Positions 8,859 to 17,265 of a stretch of DNA of 64,000 bases are shown one piece after another. The notes below the pieces were generated by a model that saw only the letters and a program-made list of their open reading frames with translations, was not told the DNA's origin and searched no databases. Origin of the DNA: CBDIDH01 sp965277595 (lineage in GTDB: Bacteria; Planctomycetota; Planctomycetia; Isosphaerales; Isosphaeraceae); assembly GCA_965277595.1 (NCBI GenBank), contig CBDIDH010000002.1:4712001-4776000 (forward strand). The letters are read 5' to 3'. A program made the position numbers and the translations under genes. The first letter of the stretch is position 1, and each line of letters opens with the position of its first letter.

Positions 8859-8909
8859 TTTGGGATTCCTGGGGGGAGGGCCGAGGACCGAGAGAGATGG
8901 GATTTGGGA

Positions 8910-9012
8910 ATAAGGACAAAGGACAGAGGGCAAAGGACAGAGGACAAAGGACAGAGGGCAAAGGACAGAGAGCAAAGGACAGAGGGCAAAGGACAGAGGG
9001 CAAAGGCCAGAG
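8910..9012. repeat. heptanucleotide tandem repeat, left arm of palindrome
   Basis: About fourteen tandem 7-bp units of consensus GGRCARA (GGACAAA, GGACAGA, GGGCAAA and variants) without interruption. The last units run into the AGAG target duplication of the IS3 element. The inverse repeat (TTTGTCC, TGCCCTC and similar) resumes on the other side of the IS, so the two arms once formed a long imperfect hairpin. No coding function is likely, although the array is open in several frames. Confidence 0.85.
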
Positions 9013-9051
9013 TGGCCTGCTCCCCATTTCTTGGTCCAGGGATAATGGGAA

Positions 9052-9954
9052 TCACGGGTGCGGTTGTTCATCAGGTGGTGGCTCAATCGGGGTCTCTTCG
9101 ATCGGCACGTACCTCACTTGGGTGGCCGCGAACTCGGTCGGGGTCTGGTAGCCCAGGGAACTGTGCGGGCGTTCCGTATTGTACTCCTCCTTCCAGAACG
9201 CGCCCAACGCCCTGGCTTGAACTTCGTTCTCGAACTCCTCGCGGTCCAGGAACTCGTCGCGGAGCTTGCTGTGAAACGACTCTGCATAACCGTTCTGCCA
9301 CGGGCTCCCCGGCGCGACGTACAATGTCCCGGAGCCGGTCAACTCCAGCCAACTTCGCACCGCCAGGGCCGCGAACTCCGGCCCGTTGTCGCTGCGGACC
9401 CGATGGGGCGGGCCGCCGCGACGCGCGGCAACCTCGGCCAGGATCACCTGGATTTCCTCGGCGGTCATGCCTCGACGCGCCTCCAACGCGAGGCATTCAC
9501 GAGTGTACTCATCAACCAGACTCAGCCATTTCAGGCTCCGCCCATCACTTGTACGATCAAAGATAAAGTCTTATGTCCAAACATCGTCTTTACCACGCGA
9601 CGGGCGGACGTGACAGGCGTTCGCGTCCTGGCCGTGCGACCGGCGGGGCTTGGAATTCGCCCTCGGCCCGGCCAGTCTCAGCCCCAACTGACGCCAATGG
9701 CGACGCACCGTCTTCTTGTTGACCGACCAGCCTTCGCGGACCAACAGCGCCCAGATCCGCCGATATCCGTACCGCGGGTGCGTGCCGGCGAGCTCCTCGA
9801 TCCGTCGCGCCAACGCCACCTGTTCGTCCCGCGCGACGGGCGTGTACCGGAGGCAGGACCGGGACAGGCCCAGCGTCCGGGACGCGCGACGTTCAGATAC
9901 ATTGAAGTGATCACTTACCTCGGTAGCGATCAATCGGCGGCGGGCGGCAGTCAT
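9052..9954 (-). pseudogene. IS3 transposase OrfB interrupted by one stop codon
   Basis: The OrfB catalytic subunit reads from ATG 9954 (or by frameshift from orfA) through HPRYGYRRIWALLVREGWSV (HTH_21 region). A TAA at 9571-9573 then follows DDVWT. The same frame continues after the stop with DFIFDRTSDGRSLKWLSLVD (first Asp of the rve domain), VRSDNGPEFAA (second Asp) and YAESFHSKLRDEFLD (Glu). The usual residue after DDVWT is Tyr, so a single TAY-to-TAA change explains the break. There is no other lesion, so inactivation may be recent, or a sequencing error is possible. Confidence 0.85.
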
Positions 9955-10226
9955 GGCTTTTTTTTCAAGGCCTCCTGTAACATGCGACGGTCCAGGGCCA
10001 GTTCGGCGACGAGGAGCTTGAGCCGGCTGACATCGGCTTCGAGTTCGGACACGCGAAGTTGTTCGGCGGTGACGGGGTTCTCCTGGAGGGCCTTCCAACG
10101 GTAGTAGGTGGTCGTCGCGTAGCCGGCCTTGCGGCAGGCCTGGTGAACATTTAGACCGGCGTCAAGGTCGGCCTGAACCTCTCGGAGGGTCTTGGCAATC
10201 TGGTCCGATCCTGGTCGTTTTCGCAT
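9951..10226 (-). CDS. IS3 transposase OrfA
   Basis: 91 residues, the DNA-binding subunit. It has an HTH (LNVHQACRKAGYATTTYYRW) followed by a leucine-zipper-like coiled coil (VSELEADVSRLKLLVAELAL). ATG 10226 follows AGGAG with good spacing. The gene ends in LKKKP encoded over an A8 run (9958-9965) that allows -1 slippage into orfB, which overlaps by 4 bp. Such slippage gives the OrfAB fusion transposase in IS3 elements. Confidence 0.88.
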   Translation of the reverse strand: MRKRPGSDQIAKTLREVQADLDAGLNVHQACRKAGYATTTYYRWKALQENPVTAEQLRVSELEADVSRLKLLVAELALDRRMLQEALKKKP

Positions 10227-10301
10227 GGGTCGCTCCTGGCTCTCTGCCAGTTGTACGATTCCCATTAAGACTGGACCAGGTTTCGGGGAGCAGGCCAAGA
10301 G

Positions 10302-10355
10302 ATTGGGCTTTGTCCTGTGCCCTCTGTCCTGTGCCCTTTGTCCTGTGTCCTGACT
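10302..10355. repeat. heptanucleotide repeat, right arm of palindrome
   Basis: Six to seven units inverse to those at 8910-9012 (TTTGTCCTGTGCCCTCTGTCC and so on), starting right after the AGAG duplication of the IS3 element. With the IS removed, the two arms face each other around the AGAG apex. Confidence 0.8.
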
Positions 10356-10361
10356 CGGTCA

Positions 10362-11183
10362 TCAAACGGAAAAGCCCGGCCGTGTTTCCGAGCCGATTCC
10401 AGGTCCGTCAGAAAGAGAAGCCGGATAGCGAAGGATCAAGGAGACGGTGCCGGAGGCGCGGTCGGTTGCGACGGTGTCGAATCGGCCGCGGGCAATTTCC
10501 AGGGGCCAACGCTCGGCGGGAGAGCGCGGGTCGTCGCGGAACCAGCCGGCGAGGTCGCGGAGAGTCAGGACGACGCGGTCGGGCTCGATCCGGTACGAAA
10601 GGGAGGCCACGGCCTGAACCTTGTGCGATTGACCCCACGACTCCGCCTGATTGCAAAGCTGGCGGAGCGATTCGTTGACCCGGCAGATCGCGTCCAGACC
10701 GAGCGGAGTGCCGGCGAGTAACTGACTGCCAAGCTGGGCCAGTCTACGGAGCGATTCGCCGTCGTCGCGTGATTCGAAAGCGAACTCGCCCGAGGTGCCG
10801 TCGGTCTCGACAAGGCGTCGCCAGTGCTCGGCGTCGTCGATCGCCTCGAAGATCTGGTCGGGGGTGTAGGGCTTGGGGACGTAGTGGTCGGCCCCCGTGC
10901 AGTAGCATTTGATCCGGTTTTCCAGGGCCACCCGGGCGGTGACCATGACGATCGGGATCAAGGTCGTGTCCTTGCGCGACTTGAGCCGGTGGCAGACCTG
11001 ATAGCCGTCGATGTCGGGAAGCATCAGGTCGAGGAAGACGATGTCGGGATGGTGTTGCTCGACCTTGGCGAGTGCCTCGCCGCCGGTGAAGGCCGACTCG
11101 GTCCGGTAGCCGCGGAGCTGCACCAGCATCGACAAAAGCGTGTTGGCTTCGGGCTCGTCCTCGACGATCAGGGCGTCAGGCAT
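10362..11183 (-). CDS. response regulator with uncharacterised C-terminal domain
   Basis: 273 residues. The receiver domain occupies residues 1-125: acidic Glu8/Asp9, phosphoacceptor Asp52 in IVFLDLMLPD, Thr in VMVTAR, Lys104 in VPKPYTP. After it comes a region of about 145 residues with no DNA-binding motif. It contains RVNESLRQLCNQAE and a pattern RVVLTLRDLAGWF that resembles a degenerate HATPase or HPt-binding module. ATG 11183 overlaps the end of the upstream kinase gene by 8 bp. It is the last gene of a four-gene signalling operon (13590 to 10362), so its likely partner kinase is the upstream product. Confidence 0.85.
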   Translation of the reverse strand: MPDALIVEDEPEANTLLSMLVQLRGYRTESAFTGGEALAKVEQHHPDIVFLDLMLPDIDGYQVCHRLKSRKDTTLIPIVMVTARVALENRIKCYCTGADHYVPKPYTPDQIFEAIDDAEHWRRLVETDGTSGEFAFESRDDGESLRRLAQLGSQLLAGTPLGLDAICRVNESLRQLCNQAESWGQSHKVQAVASLSYRIEPDRVVLTLRDLAGWFRDDPRSPAERWPLEIARGRFDTVATDRASGTVSLILRYPASLSDGPGIGSETRPGFSV

Positions 11184-12516
11184 CAGGAACTCCCTCGCGG
11201 GGCCTCCCCTCGGCAGGGTGACCGGCGTGGGGGGACGCCGAATCGGGGGGCGGGTTGATCTCAACGTCAATCGGAGCCGATGGTGCGTGGCGGGGCAAGT
11301 GGATCGTGACGCGCGTGCCGGTGTCAAGCGTGCTCTCGGCGGAGACCCGGCCGCCGTGGAGATCGACGAACTGCTTGACAATGCTCAGGCCCAGGCCGAG
11401 CCCTCGCTTGTTAAAGCCGAAGTCGCCCGAAGAGTGCCGGCTCGCCTCAAACTGCGTGAAAAAAGGCTGAAAAAGCTGGCTCAAGGAGCGCGGGTCGAGG
11501 CCGATCCCGGAGTCAGAGACCTGGATCTCGGCCTCGTCGGGGCTGACGAGGCGGGCGGAGAGGCTGATCGTCTTATCGTCGGGAGTGAACTTGATCGCGT
11601 TCGTGAGCAGGTTGACGACGGCCGCGTCAATCTTGTCGGCGTCGACCTCGAACGTCCCGAGATCGTCGGCGACGGCGTCGACAAGGGTCTGGTGGCGGGC
11701 CTCGACGAACGGCTGAACCTTGAGGATGACCCGTCGCAGCAGCGCGGTGAGGTCAACCGGAGCGCGTTGAAGGGTGCGCCGGAAGTCGTCGGCGCGCATC
11801 ATGGTGAGGGTGCTGGTCACGAGCTTCGCAAGCTGCCGGGCGCTCGTGGAAATCCGTTCGAGAATCGCCCGCTCCTGTTCGTTCCGGCCGGGATCGAGCA
11901 AGAGGAGAAGCTCGCTGAGGCCGAGGACCAGGGTAATCGGCGTGTTGAATTCGTGGCTGGCGACCTCAATAAAAGCGCTCTTGAGCTGTCCGGCCTGGGC
12001 GAGATTCTCGTTGGCGAGGGTCAGTTGTGAGTTGGCGGTCTGAAGTTCGGCGACGAGTCGGCGGCGGTCGGCGAGGATCTCGTACTGGTCGGTGGCCTGG
12101 CGGATCACGCCTTCGAGTTCGAGGGCGTCCCAGGGTTTGAGGATGTACCGGAAAATGTGCCCTTCGTTGACCGCGTTGATCACGGCCTGGATGTCGGCGT
12201 AGCCGGTGAAGAGCATGCGAATGGCGTCGGGCTGGATCTTGCGGGCCTGGCTTAAAAAGACGTCGCCGGACATTCCGGGCATGCGCTGATCGGAGAGGAT
12301 CAGGTGAACTTCCTGAGCCTTGAGGATCTCGACGGCCTGATCGCCGCTGCTTGCCGTCAAGACCTTGTAGGTCCTGTGGAAGAGGTGGCGAAGGCTTTCG
12401 AGAACGTCGACCTCGTCATCGACGATCAGGATCGTGTGTTTGCGCGACGCCCCGGCGCCGCCGGGTGAGCGGACAGCCTGAGGAGTCGGCCGGGGGGTCG
12501 CGACGTCAGGGCTCAT
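11176..12516 (-). CDS. REC-histidine kinase hybrid
   Basis: 446 residues. It has an N-terminal receiver (phosphoacceptor Asp76 in LILSDQRMPGMSG, Lys127 in YILKPWD), a coiled linker (residues 140-180), a HisKA domain with His188 in EVASHEFNTPI, and a C-terminal HATPase with N-box LLTNAIKF, G1 box DSGIGL and G2 box RGLGLGLSIV. No membrane segment is present, so it is cytoplasmic. The receiver-first order suggests the kinase is itself controlled by phosphorylation, probably from another kinase. The downstream response regulator overlaps its 3' end and is the probable output. The LFTGYADIQAVINAVNEGH receiver type is shared with the next gene upstream. Confidence 0.9.
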   Translation of the reverse strand: MSPDVATPRPTPQAVRSPGGAGASRKHTILIVDDEVDVLESLRHLFHRTYKVLTASSGDQAVEILKAQEVHLILSDQRMPGMSGDVFLSQARKIQPDAIRMLFTGYADIQAVINAVNEGHIFRYILKPWDALELEGVIRQATDQYEILADRRRLVAELQTANSQLTLANENLAQAGQLKSAFIEVASHEFNTPITLVLGLSELLLLLDPGRNEQERAILERISTSARQLAKLVTSTLTMMRADDFRRTLQRAPVDLTALLRRVILKVQPFVEARHQTLVDAVADDLGTFEVDADKIDAAVVNLLTNAIKFTPDDKTISLSARLVSPDEAEIQVSDSGIGLDPRSLSQLFQPFFTQFEASRHSSGDFGFNKRGLGLGLSIVKQFVDLHGGRVSAESTLDTGTRVTIHLPRHAPSAPIDVEINPPPDSASPHAGHPAEGRPREGVPDA

Positions 12517-12547
12517 CGGGTCCAGTCCGGTCGGGTCGGGGCGTTGG

Positions 12548-13066
12548 TCACTTCGAGGGCTCCAGCGTGGCCGGGGGGGTGATCCCGCCGAGCCTTCGGA
12601 TCTCGGCTTCCAACGCCGAGACCCGGGTCTGGAGGTTCTCGATCAGAGCGTAAAGCCGATCTTTCTCACTGGCGTCGGCGGTCAGGCGTTCGTACTCGGC
12701 CGCGGCCTGGCGAACGGCCGACTCCAGCTCCTCGGGCTGCCAGGGTTTCTTGAGGAACTGGAACACGTGGCCCTGGTTGATCGCCGCGACGATCGATTCC
12801 AGGTCGGCGAACCCCGTGAAAAGCATCCGAATCGCCTGTGGATAGCGCGATTTGACCTTCGTCAGCAACTCGACGCCGGTAATTTGCGGCATCCGCTGGT
12901 CCGACATCACGATGTGGACCTCTTCTTCCTGCATCAAGCGGTAGCCTTCCTCGCCGCTGTTGGCCTTGAGGACGCGAAACTCTCGGCGGAGCAAGTCGTG
13001 GACCGAGTCGCAGACATTTGGCTCGTCGTCGACAATTAACAGGCAATACTTGTTCGGCGAACTCAT
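12548..13066 (-). CDS. response regulator, receiver plus coiled coil
   Basis: 172 residues from ATG 13066, preceded by GAGG at good spacing. Receiver residues: DDE at 13-15, Asp56 in IVMSDQRMPQITG, and Lys107 in LKKPWQP. A C-terminal coiled coil (AEYERLTADASEKDRLYALI onward) probably dimerises it, and there is no output domain. Its receiver closely resembles that of the downstream REC-kinase. An alternative ATG at 13132 overlaps the stop of the PAS gene (ATGA) and would add a 22-residue Pro/Arg-rich leader. I prefer 13066 because codon third positions upstream lose the high-GC bias. Confidence 0.82.
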   Translation of the reverse strand: MSSPNKYCLLIVDDEPNVCDSVHDLLRREFRVLKANSGEEGYRLMQEEEVHIVMSDQRMPQITGVELLTKVKSRYPQAIRMLFTGFADLESIVAAINQGHVFQFLKKPWQPEELESAVRQAAAEYERLTADASEKDRLYALIENLQTRVSALEAEIRRLGGITPPATLEPSK

Positions 13067-13128
13067 GAGCGGCCTCGATTGCCGGCCAGAAACGGTCGGT
13101 CGTGGTCTCGGGAACGTGTTCGTGGGGG

Positions 13129-13590
13129 TCATGGATGGTCGGCGCCCGGCACGCGGGGCGCGAAGATGCGCAAGGGCTCCAAAAACGGCCGGATCGCCCC
13201 GGTCGGTCTCTTGCGAACGGTCCGGGCGGCACCAATTTCGACGACGTCGAGCGGATCGCCCCAGGCGTTGCGATCAGGTTCGGAGATGGGAACGAGCGTC
13301 TTGTTGATCCGCGTCCCTTCGTCTTTGATCCGAACGGGGCGGGACGTGGCGCGCGCCTGGCGGGCGAAGTGCTCTCGAAGATCGAGAGGGGTCGTCAGGT
13401 CAGTCACGCTGCTGGCGGCGCTCGTGATTTGTTGAACAAAGGCCCGGTTCAGGCACACGATCCGGCCCTCGAAATCGACGCGGACAAGGGCCAGACCCGC
13501 TGACTCCGCCGCCGCCACTGAGGAAGAAGGCGGGGCATCACCGCGGGCGAGAGCCTCCGCGCGGGACTCGGCGTTCGAGGAGCATTCCAC
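13129..13590 (-). CDS. small PAS-domain-like protein
   Basis: 153 residues from GTG 13590. The centre reads ALVRVDFEGRIVCLNRAFVQ followed by a linker and DLREHF, the start of a PAS fold. The C-terminal part VPISEPDRNAWGDPLDVVEI could complete the PAS sheet. It has no kinase domain, so it may be a ligand-sensing or scaffold subunit for the operon's kinase. The start is weakly supported (no strong Shine-Dalgarno). Its stop overlaps a possible start of the next gene. Confidence 0.55.
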   Translation of the reverse strand: MECSSNAESRAEALARGDAPPSSSVAAAESAGLALVRVDFEGRIVCLNRAFVQQITSAASSVTDLTTPLDLREHFARQARATSRPVRIKDEGTRINKTLVPISEPDRNAWGDPLDVVEIGAARTVRKRPTGAIRPFLEPLRIFAPRVPGADHP

Positions 13591-13852
13591 GGATTCGCCC
13601 CAGGTCGGGGAATGACGACCCTGATCATGACGCCCAGTATACCCGGTTCGCGCTCTTCTGTCCCGGGCGGTCCGCCGAAACGGAACCGTCCTTACCCCGG
13701 TCTTCGCTCTGTTATAGGGTCGCCCGTTCCGCGACGCGATGAAGAACTTCCCGAACCTCGCGTTTTTTCGAAGACTCTCGGCCATCTTGACCCGCCGACC
13801 CTTCGCGGCCAACCATGTCCCCGCTTGAACGTACAGGATATACGGGGAAGGG

Positions 13853-13955
13853 GAGTGAGGACCGAGGACCGAGGACCGAGGACCGAGGACCGAGGACCGA
13901 GGACCGAGGACCAATGGAAGCCATTTCTCGGTCATTGGTTATCGGTCATCGGTGA
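13853..13955. repeat. GACCGAG heptamer array and hairpin
   Basis: Seven or more perfect tandem copies of the 7-bp unit GACCGAG (13856-13912). They are followed by a partial inverse arm (CGGTCATTGGTTATCGGTCATCGG) at about 13926-13953. It lies in the spacer between the signalling operon (reading left) and panC (reading right). It belongs to the same hairpin family as 25735, 32925 and the core of the miniature elements. Confidence 0.85.
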
Positions 13956-14000
13956 TTGCTCCCCGGCCTGATCGAGCCGGAAAGCTTCGGAGAGAGCACA

Positions 14001-14864
14001 ATGGGTTTGACGCTCGTCAAGACGATCAAAGAGGTTCGCGCCGCGGTGCATGGGGCGAAGGCGGAAGGGCGGATCGTGGGGCTCGTGCCGACGATGGGGG
14101 CCTTGCATCGCGGGCACATCAAGCTTGTGGAAGACTGCCGGGCCGAGGCGGGATTCGTGGTCGTCTCAATCTTCGTCAACCCGACGCAGTTCGGTCCGAC
14201 CGAAGACTTTGCGCGGTATCCCAGAACGCTCGACGACGACCTCCGGCTCTGCGAGGAGGCCGGGGCCGACCTCGTTTTCGCGCCCGAGGTCGGTACGATG
14301 TATCCGCGCGACCGACAGACGATGACTCAGATCGATGTTCCCGGTCTGACGGACGTTCTGGAAGGCGCGACGCGCCCCGGACATTTTCGGGGGGTGACGA
14401 CCGTCGTGATGAAGCTTTTTCAGATCTGCTTTCCTCATGTCGCCTTCTTCGGGGCCAAGGATTATCAACAACAGCGTGTGATCCGCCGGATGGTTGACGA
14501 CCTCAACGTCCCCGTCGCGATCCGCGCGGTCGAGACAGTCCGCGAGGCCGACGGCCTGGCCCTCAGCAGCAGAAACCGGTACCTCAGCGCCGACGATCGT
14601 CGAGGGGCGGCCGTGCTCTTTCGGGCACTTTCAAGCGCGCGCGAAGCGGTGGCTCGGGGCGAGACGGACGCCAACCGGGTTCGACAGATTTTGACCGAAA
14701 CGATAGAATCAGAGAGGAAGGCCGGACTCGATTACGCCGAGGTCGCCGACGCGGAGACGCTTGAACCCCTGTCCGCGCTCAGGCCCGGCCAGCGGGCCGT
14801 CGGTCTGCTCGCGGTGCGCTTTGGCTCGACCCGGCTGATTGACAATGCTGTTTTGACGGATTGA
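14001..14864 (+). CDS. panC: pantothenate synthetase
   Basis: 287 residues. It joins pantoate and beta-alanine with ATP to make pantothenate in the cytoplasm. Family motifs are clear: LVPTMGALHRGH (nucleotide binding), FVNPTQFGPTEDFARYPRT, FFGAKDYQQQRVIRRMV and LALSSRNRYLSADD. ATG 14001 was chosen since GGAGAGA lies just upstream and the protein starts at the usual point. panD follows after 6 bp, so beta-alanine supply and use are encoded together. Confidence 0.97.
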   Translation: MGLTLVKTIKEVRAAVHGAKAEGRIVGLVPTMGALHRGHIKLVEDCRAEAGFVVVSIFVNPTQFGPTEDFARYPRTLDDDLRLCEEAGADLVFAPEVGTMYPRDRQTMTQIDVPGLTDVLEGATRPGHFRGVTTVVMKLFQICFPHVAFFGAKDYQQQRVIRRMVDDLNVPVAIRAVETVREADGLALSSRNRYLSADDRRGAAVLFRALSSAREAVARGETDANRVRQILTETIESERKAGLDYAEVADAETLEPLSALRPGQRAVGLLAVRFGSTRLIDNAVLTD

Positions 14865-14870
14865 AACTGG

Positions 14871-15263
14871 ATGCGTTTGAAGATCCTCAAGAGCAAGCTT
14901 CACCTGGCCACGGTCACCCGAGCCGACCTGCATTATCACGGCAGCCTCACGATCGACCCCGACCTGATGGCGGCGGTCGGTCTTTATCCGTACGAGGCGA
15001 TCGTGGTTAGCAACGTCTCGACGGGCCTCCGCGCCGAGACCTATACGCTCCCCGGCCGACCCGGATCGGGTCAGATCGAGTTGAACGGAGCGATGGCCCG
15101 GATCGGCGCCGTGGGCGATCGGGTGATCGTCATGGCCTTCGCCGAACTGACTCCCGAGGAACTCCCCAACCACCGGCCGAGCGTCGTGGCCCTGGACGCG
15201 GCGAACCGGATCGTCGAACGAATCGAGTATCCGCCGATCAAGCCGGCGGCCGACGGACCTTGA
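14871..15263 (+). CDS. panD: aspartate 1-decarboxylase proenzyme
   Basis: 130 residues. It makes beta-alanine from aspartate using a pyruvoyl group formed by self-cleavage. The cleavage site Gly-Ser is in LHYHGSLTID (residues 21-30). Lys9 is in KSKLHLATVT, and Tyr and Arg of the active site lie in TGLRAETYTL and YPYEAIVVSN. The C-terminus ends NRIVERIEYPP. It follows panC closely, so both steps of pantothenate branch assembly share a transcript. Confidence 0.96.
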   Translation: MRLKILKSKLHLATVTRADLHYHGSLTIDPDLMAAVGLYPYEAIVVSNVSTGLRAETYTLPGRPGSGQIELNGAMARIGAVGDRVIVMAFAELTPEELPNHRPSVVALDAANRIVERIEYPPIKPAADGP

Positions 15264-15288
15264 CCGACCCAAAAGGAAATGGCGGACC

Positions 15289-16146
15289 ATGCGTCAAGTC
15301 CTCTTCACTCTCCCGATCCTGGGCGGTATCAAGCTTTTCGGCTACGGCCTGATGCTCTTTCTCGCCTTTCTCGGGTCGACGAACCTGGCCGCCCGGGTCG
15401 CTCGCCGCGAGAAGCTTGACCCGGAGGTCATTTACGACCTCTCGCTCTTCGTCTTTCTCGGCGGACTCCTCGGCGCCCGGCTCTTTTACGTGATTCAATA
15501 CTGGGGCGTGAAGGTCCACACGGTCCTTGACATCGTCAAGGTCTGGGAAGGGGGCATCGTCCTCTACGGCAGCATCATCGGCGGCACGATCGCCTTCTTC
15601 CTCTACCGGATCTTGCGCCCTTTCCCGCTCGGCCCCTTTCTCGACGTCGTCGCCCCGGCGCTCGCGCTCGGAATCGCGATCGGCCGGTTCGGATGTTTCC
15701 TCAACGGCTGCTGTTACGGCGATGTCTGCCAGCTTCCCTGGGCCGTCTCCTTTCCCGAACCGTCGCCCCCCTGGCTCGCCCATCAGGCGGCGCATCTCAT
15801 CGGTCCCGCAACGCACTGGTCGCTTCCTGTCCATCCTACCCAGCTTTACTCAGTGATTGATGGACTGATCTTGACGGGGCTTTTACTGACCTATTTCCCG
15901 ATCCGACGCCGCGACGGCGAGGTCATGGCCCTGCTGATGGTGACGTACCCGATTACCCGGGTCCTGATTGAATACCTGCGCAACGACGAGCGGGTCTTCT
16001 TCGCGGGAATGACGATCTCGCAGAACATCAGTCTGATCCTGGTCTCGTGCGGGCTGCTTTATTGGTACGCCCTGAGCCGTTGGCCCCGAACACGTTACGT
16101 CGATCAGGCTGTTGAACCGGCCGAGGTCGCGGCGGTCGCCGGTTAA
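15289..16146 (+). CDS. lgt: prolipoprotein diacylglyceryl transferase
   Basis: 285 residues with about seven membrane segments. It transfers diacylglycerol from phosphatidylglycerol to the lipobox Cys of prolipoproteins in the inner membrane. Diagnostic motifs: GARLFYVIQYW, GGIVLYGSIIGG (Tyr in place of the His of E. coli Lgt, as in many non-proteobacteria), the signature IGRFGCFLNGCCYG, PVHPTQLYS and LIEYLRNDER. It lies 25 bp after panD, probably in the same operon. Confidence 0.94.
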   Translation: MRQVLFTLPILGGIKLFGYGLMLFLAFLGSTNLAARVARREKLDPEVIYDLSLFVFLGGLLGARLFYVIQYWGVKVHTVLDIVKVWEGGIVLYGSIIGGTIAFFLYRILRPFPLGPFLDVVAPALALGIAIGRFGCFLNGCCYGDVCQLPWAVSFPEPSPPWLAHQAAHLIGPATHWSLPVHPTQLYSVIDGLILTGLLLTYFPIRRRDGEVMALLMVTYPITRVLIEYLRNDERVFFAGMTISQNISLILVSCGLLYWYALSRWPRTRYVDQAVEPAEVAAVAG

Positions 16147-16158
16147 GCCCTGGATTGG

Positions 16159-17154
16159 TCACGGGAGCGGCAGGTTGTCGAGAAGGCGGCCGATGAGATC
16201 GTCGGAGGTCAGCCCCTCGGCGTCGGCTTCATAACTGACGGTGACCCGATGACGTAAGACGTCAAGGGCGAGCGACTTGACGTCATGCGGCGTGACGTAA
16301 TCGCGGCCGAGCAGGAAGGCATGAGCCCGCGCTGAGCGAACCAGGGCAATGGATGCCCTTGGGCTGGCACCAAGTTCGATCAAGGGAGCGAAGTCCATTC
16401 CGTAATGGACAGGGTCGCGGGTCGCCCGGACGAGATCGACCGCGTATTCCTTGATCGCGGGAGCCACGCGCACCGTTGCCACCCGAGCCCGCAAGGCCAG
16501 GACATCGGCCGGTCCGAGGAGTGCTGATGTCGCCCCGGCGTGCGATCGCGGCCGATCGGCAACGTCGGGGAGGTCGAGAATCGCGAGTTCAGAGGCCCGG
16601 TCGGGATAACCGACGCGAAGCTTCATCAAGAAGCGGTCAAGCTGGGCCTCGGGAAGCGGATAGGTGCCTTCGTGCTCGACGGGGTTCTGGGTGGCGAGGA
16701 CCCAGAAGGTCGGGGGCAGAAGGATCGTCTCGTCGCCAACCGTAACCTGGCCCTCTTGCATGGCTTCGAGCAAGGCGCTCTGAACCTTCGCCGGGGCGCG
16801 GTTGATCTCGTCGGCGAGCAGGACGCTCGTGACGATCGGCCCGGGACGGACGTCGAACGTCCCCGTCGCCGGCCGATAGATCTGGGTTCCCGTGAGATCG
16901 GCCGGGAGCAGGTCGGGCGTGAACTGAATCCGACGGAAAGGGAGATTCAGCGCCTCGGCCAGCGATCGGACAGCGCGGGTCTTCGCCAGGCCGGGGACGC
17001 CCTCAATCAGCACATGACCGCCGGTCAAGAGCGCGATCACCAGCCGTTCCAGGAACGGACGCTGACCGACAATCGACACGGCAAGACGGTCGAGCAGATC
17101 ATCGAGCGGTGCGCGGGGAGACGGAACGAGACCCTCGGGGTCATCGGCAGACAT
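16159..17154 (-). CDS. MoxR family AAA+ ATPase
   Basis: 331 residues. MoxR ATPases remodel or activate partner proteins, often with VWA-domain partners. Walker A: GVPGLAKTRAV (about residues 49-59). Walker B: LLADEINRAP. Sensor 1: WVLATQNPVEHEGTYPLPEAQ. The C-terminal lid ends RHRVTVSYEAD. ATG 17154 starts at MSADDPEGL. No VWA or DUF58 gene adjoins. The upstream neighbour is an FHA protein on the same strand, 112 bp away. Convergent with lgt. Confidence 0.92.
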   Translation of the reverse strand: MSADDPEGLVPSPRAPLDDLLDRLAVSIVGQRPFLERLVIALLTGGHVLIEGVPGLAKTRAVRSLAEALNLPFRRIQFTPDLLPADLTGTQIYRPATGTFDVRPGPIVTSVLLADEINRAPAKVQSALLEAMQEGQVTVGDETILLPPTFWVLATQNPVEHEGTYPLPEAQLDRFLMKLRVGYPDRASELAILDLPDVADRPRSHAGATSALLGPADVLALRARVATVRVAPAIKEYAVDLVRATRDPVHYGMDFAPLIELGASPRASIALVRSARAHAFLLGRDYVTPHDVKSLALDVLRHRVTVSYEADAEGLTSDDLIGRLLDNLPLP

Positions 17155-17265
17155 CGACGCAATGACCTCTGGTGCTCGAACTTGAGACGACAACAGACAG
17201 CGAGGGCGGCCGGCCGAAAGCGGTCCGCCACGCACGCGAACGCGGGGGGGATCACGAACGTAACT

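Larger units (their letters stand above)
9013..10297 (-). mobile_element. IS3-family insertion sequence with 4-bp TSD
   Basis: 1285 bp. The terminal inverted repeats begin TGGCCTGCTCCCC at 9013 and end with the inverse at 10297, with about 41 bp of imperfect similarity. The direct repeat AGAG lies immediately outside (9009-9012 and 10298-10301). It contains orfA and orfB on the minus strand, joined by an A8 slippery run, as typical for IS3. orfB has an in-frame nonsense codon. The insertion point is the apex of a heptamer-repeat palindrome. Confidence 0.92.

Noticed and set aside
8910..9012. CRISPR array
   Set aside because: Units are contiguous 7-mers without spacers, and there are no cas genes.
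13853..13955. CRISPR or origin iterons
   Set aside because: No spacers, no dnaA or replication gene nearby, and the unit is shared with dispersed hairpins.
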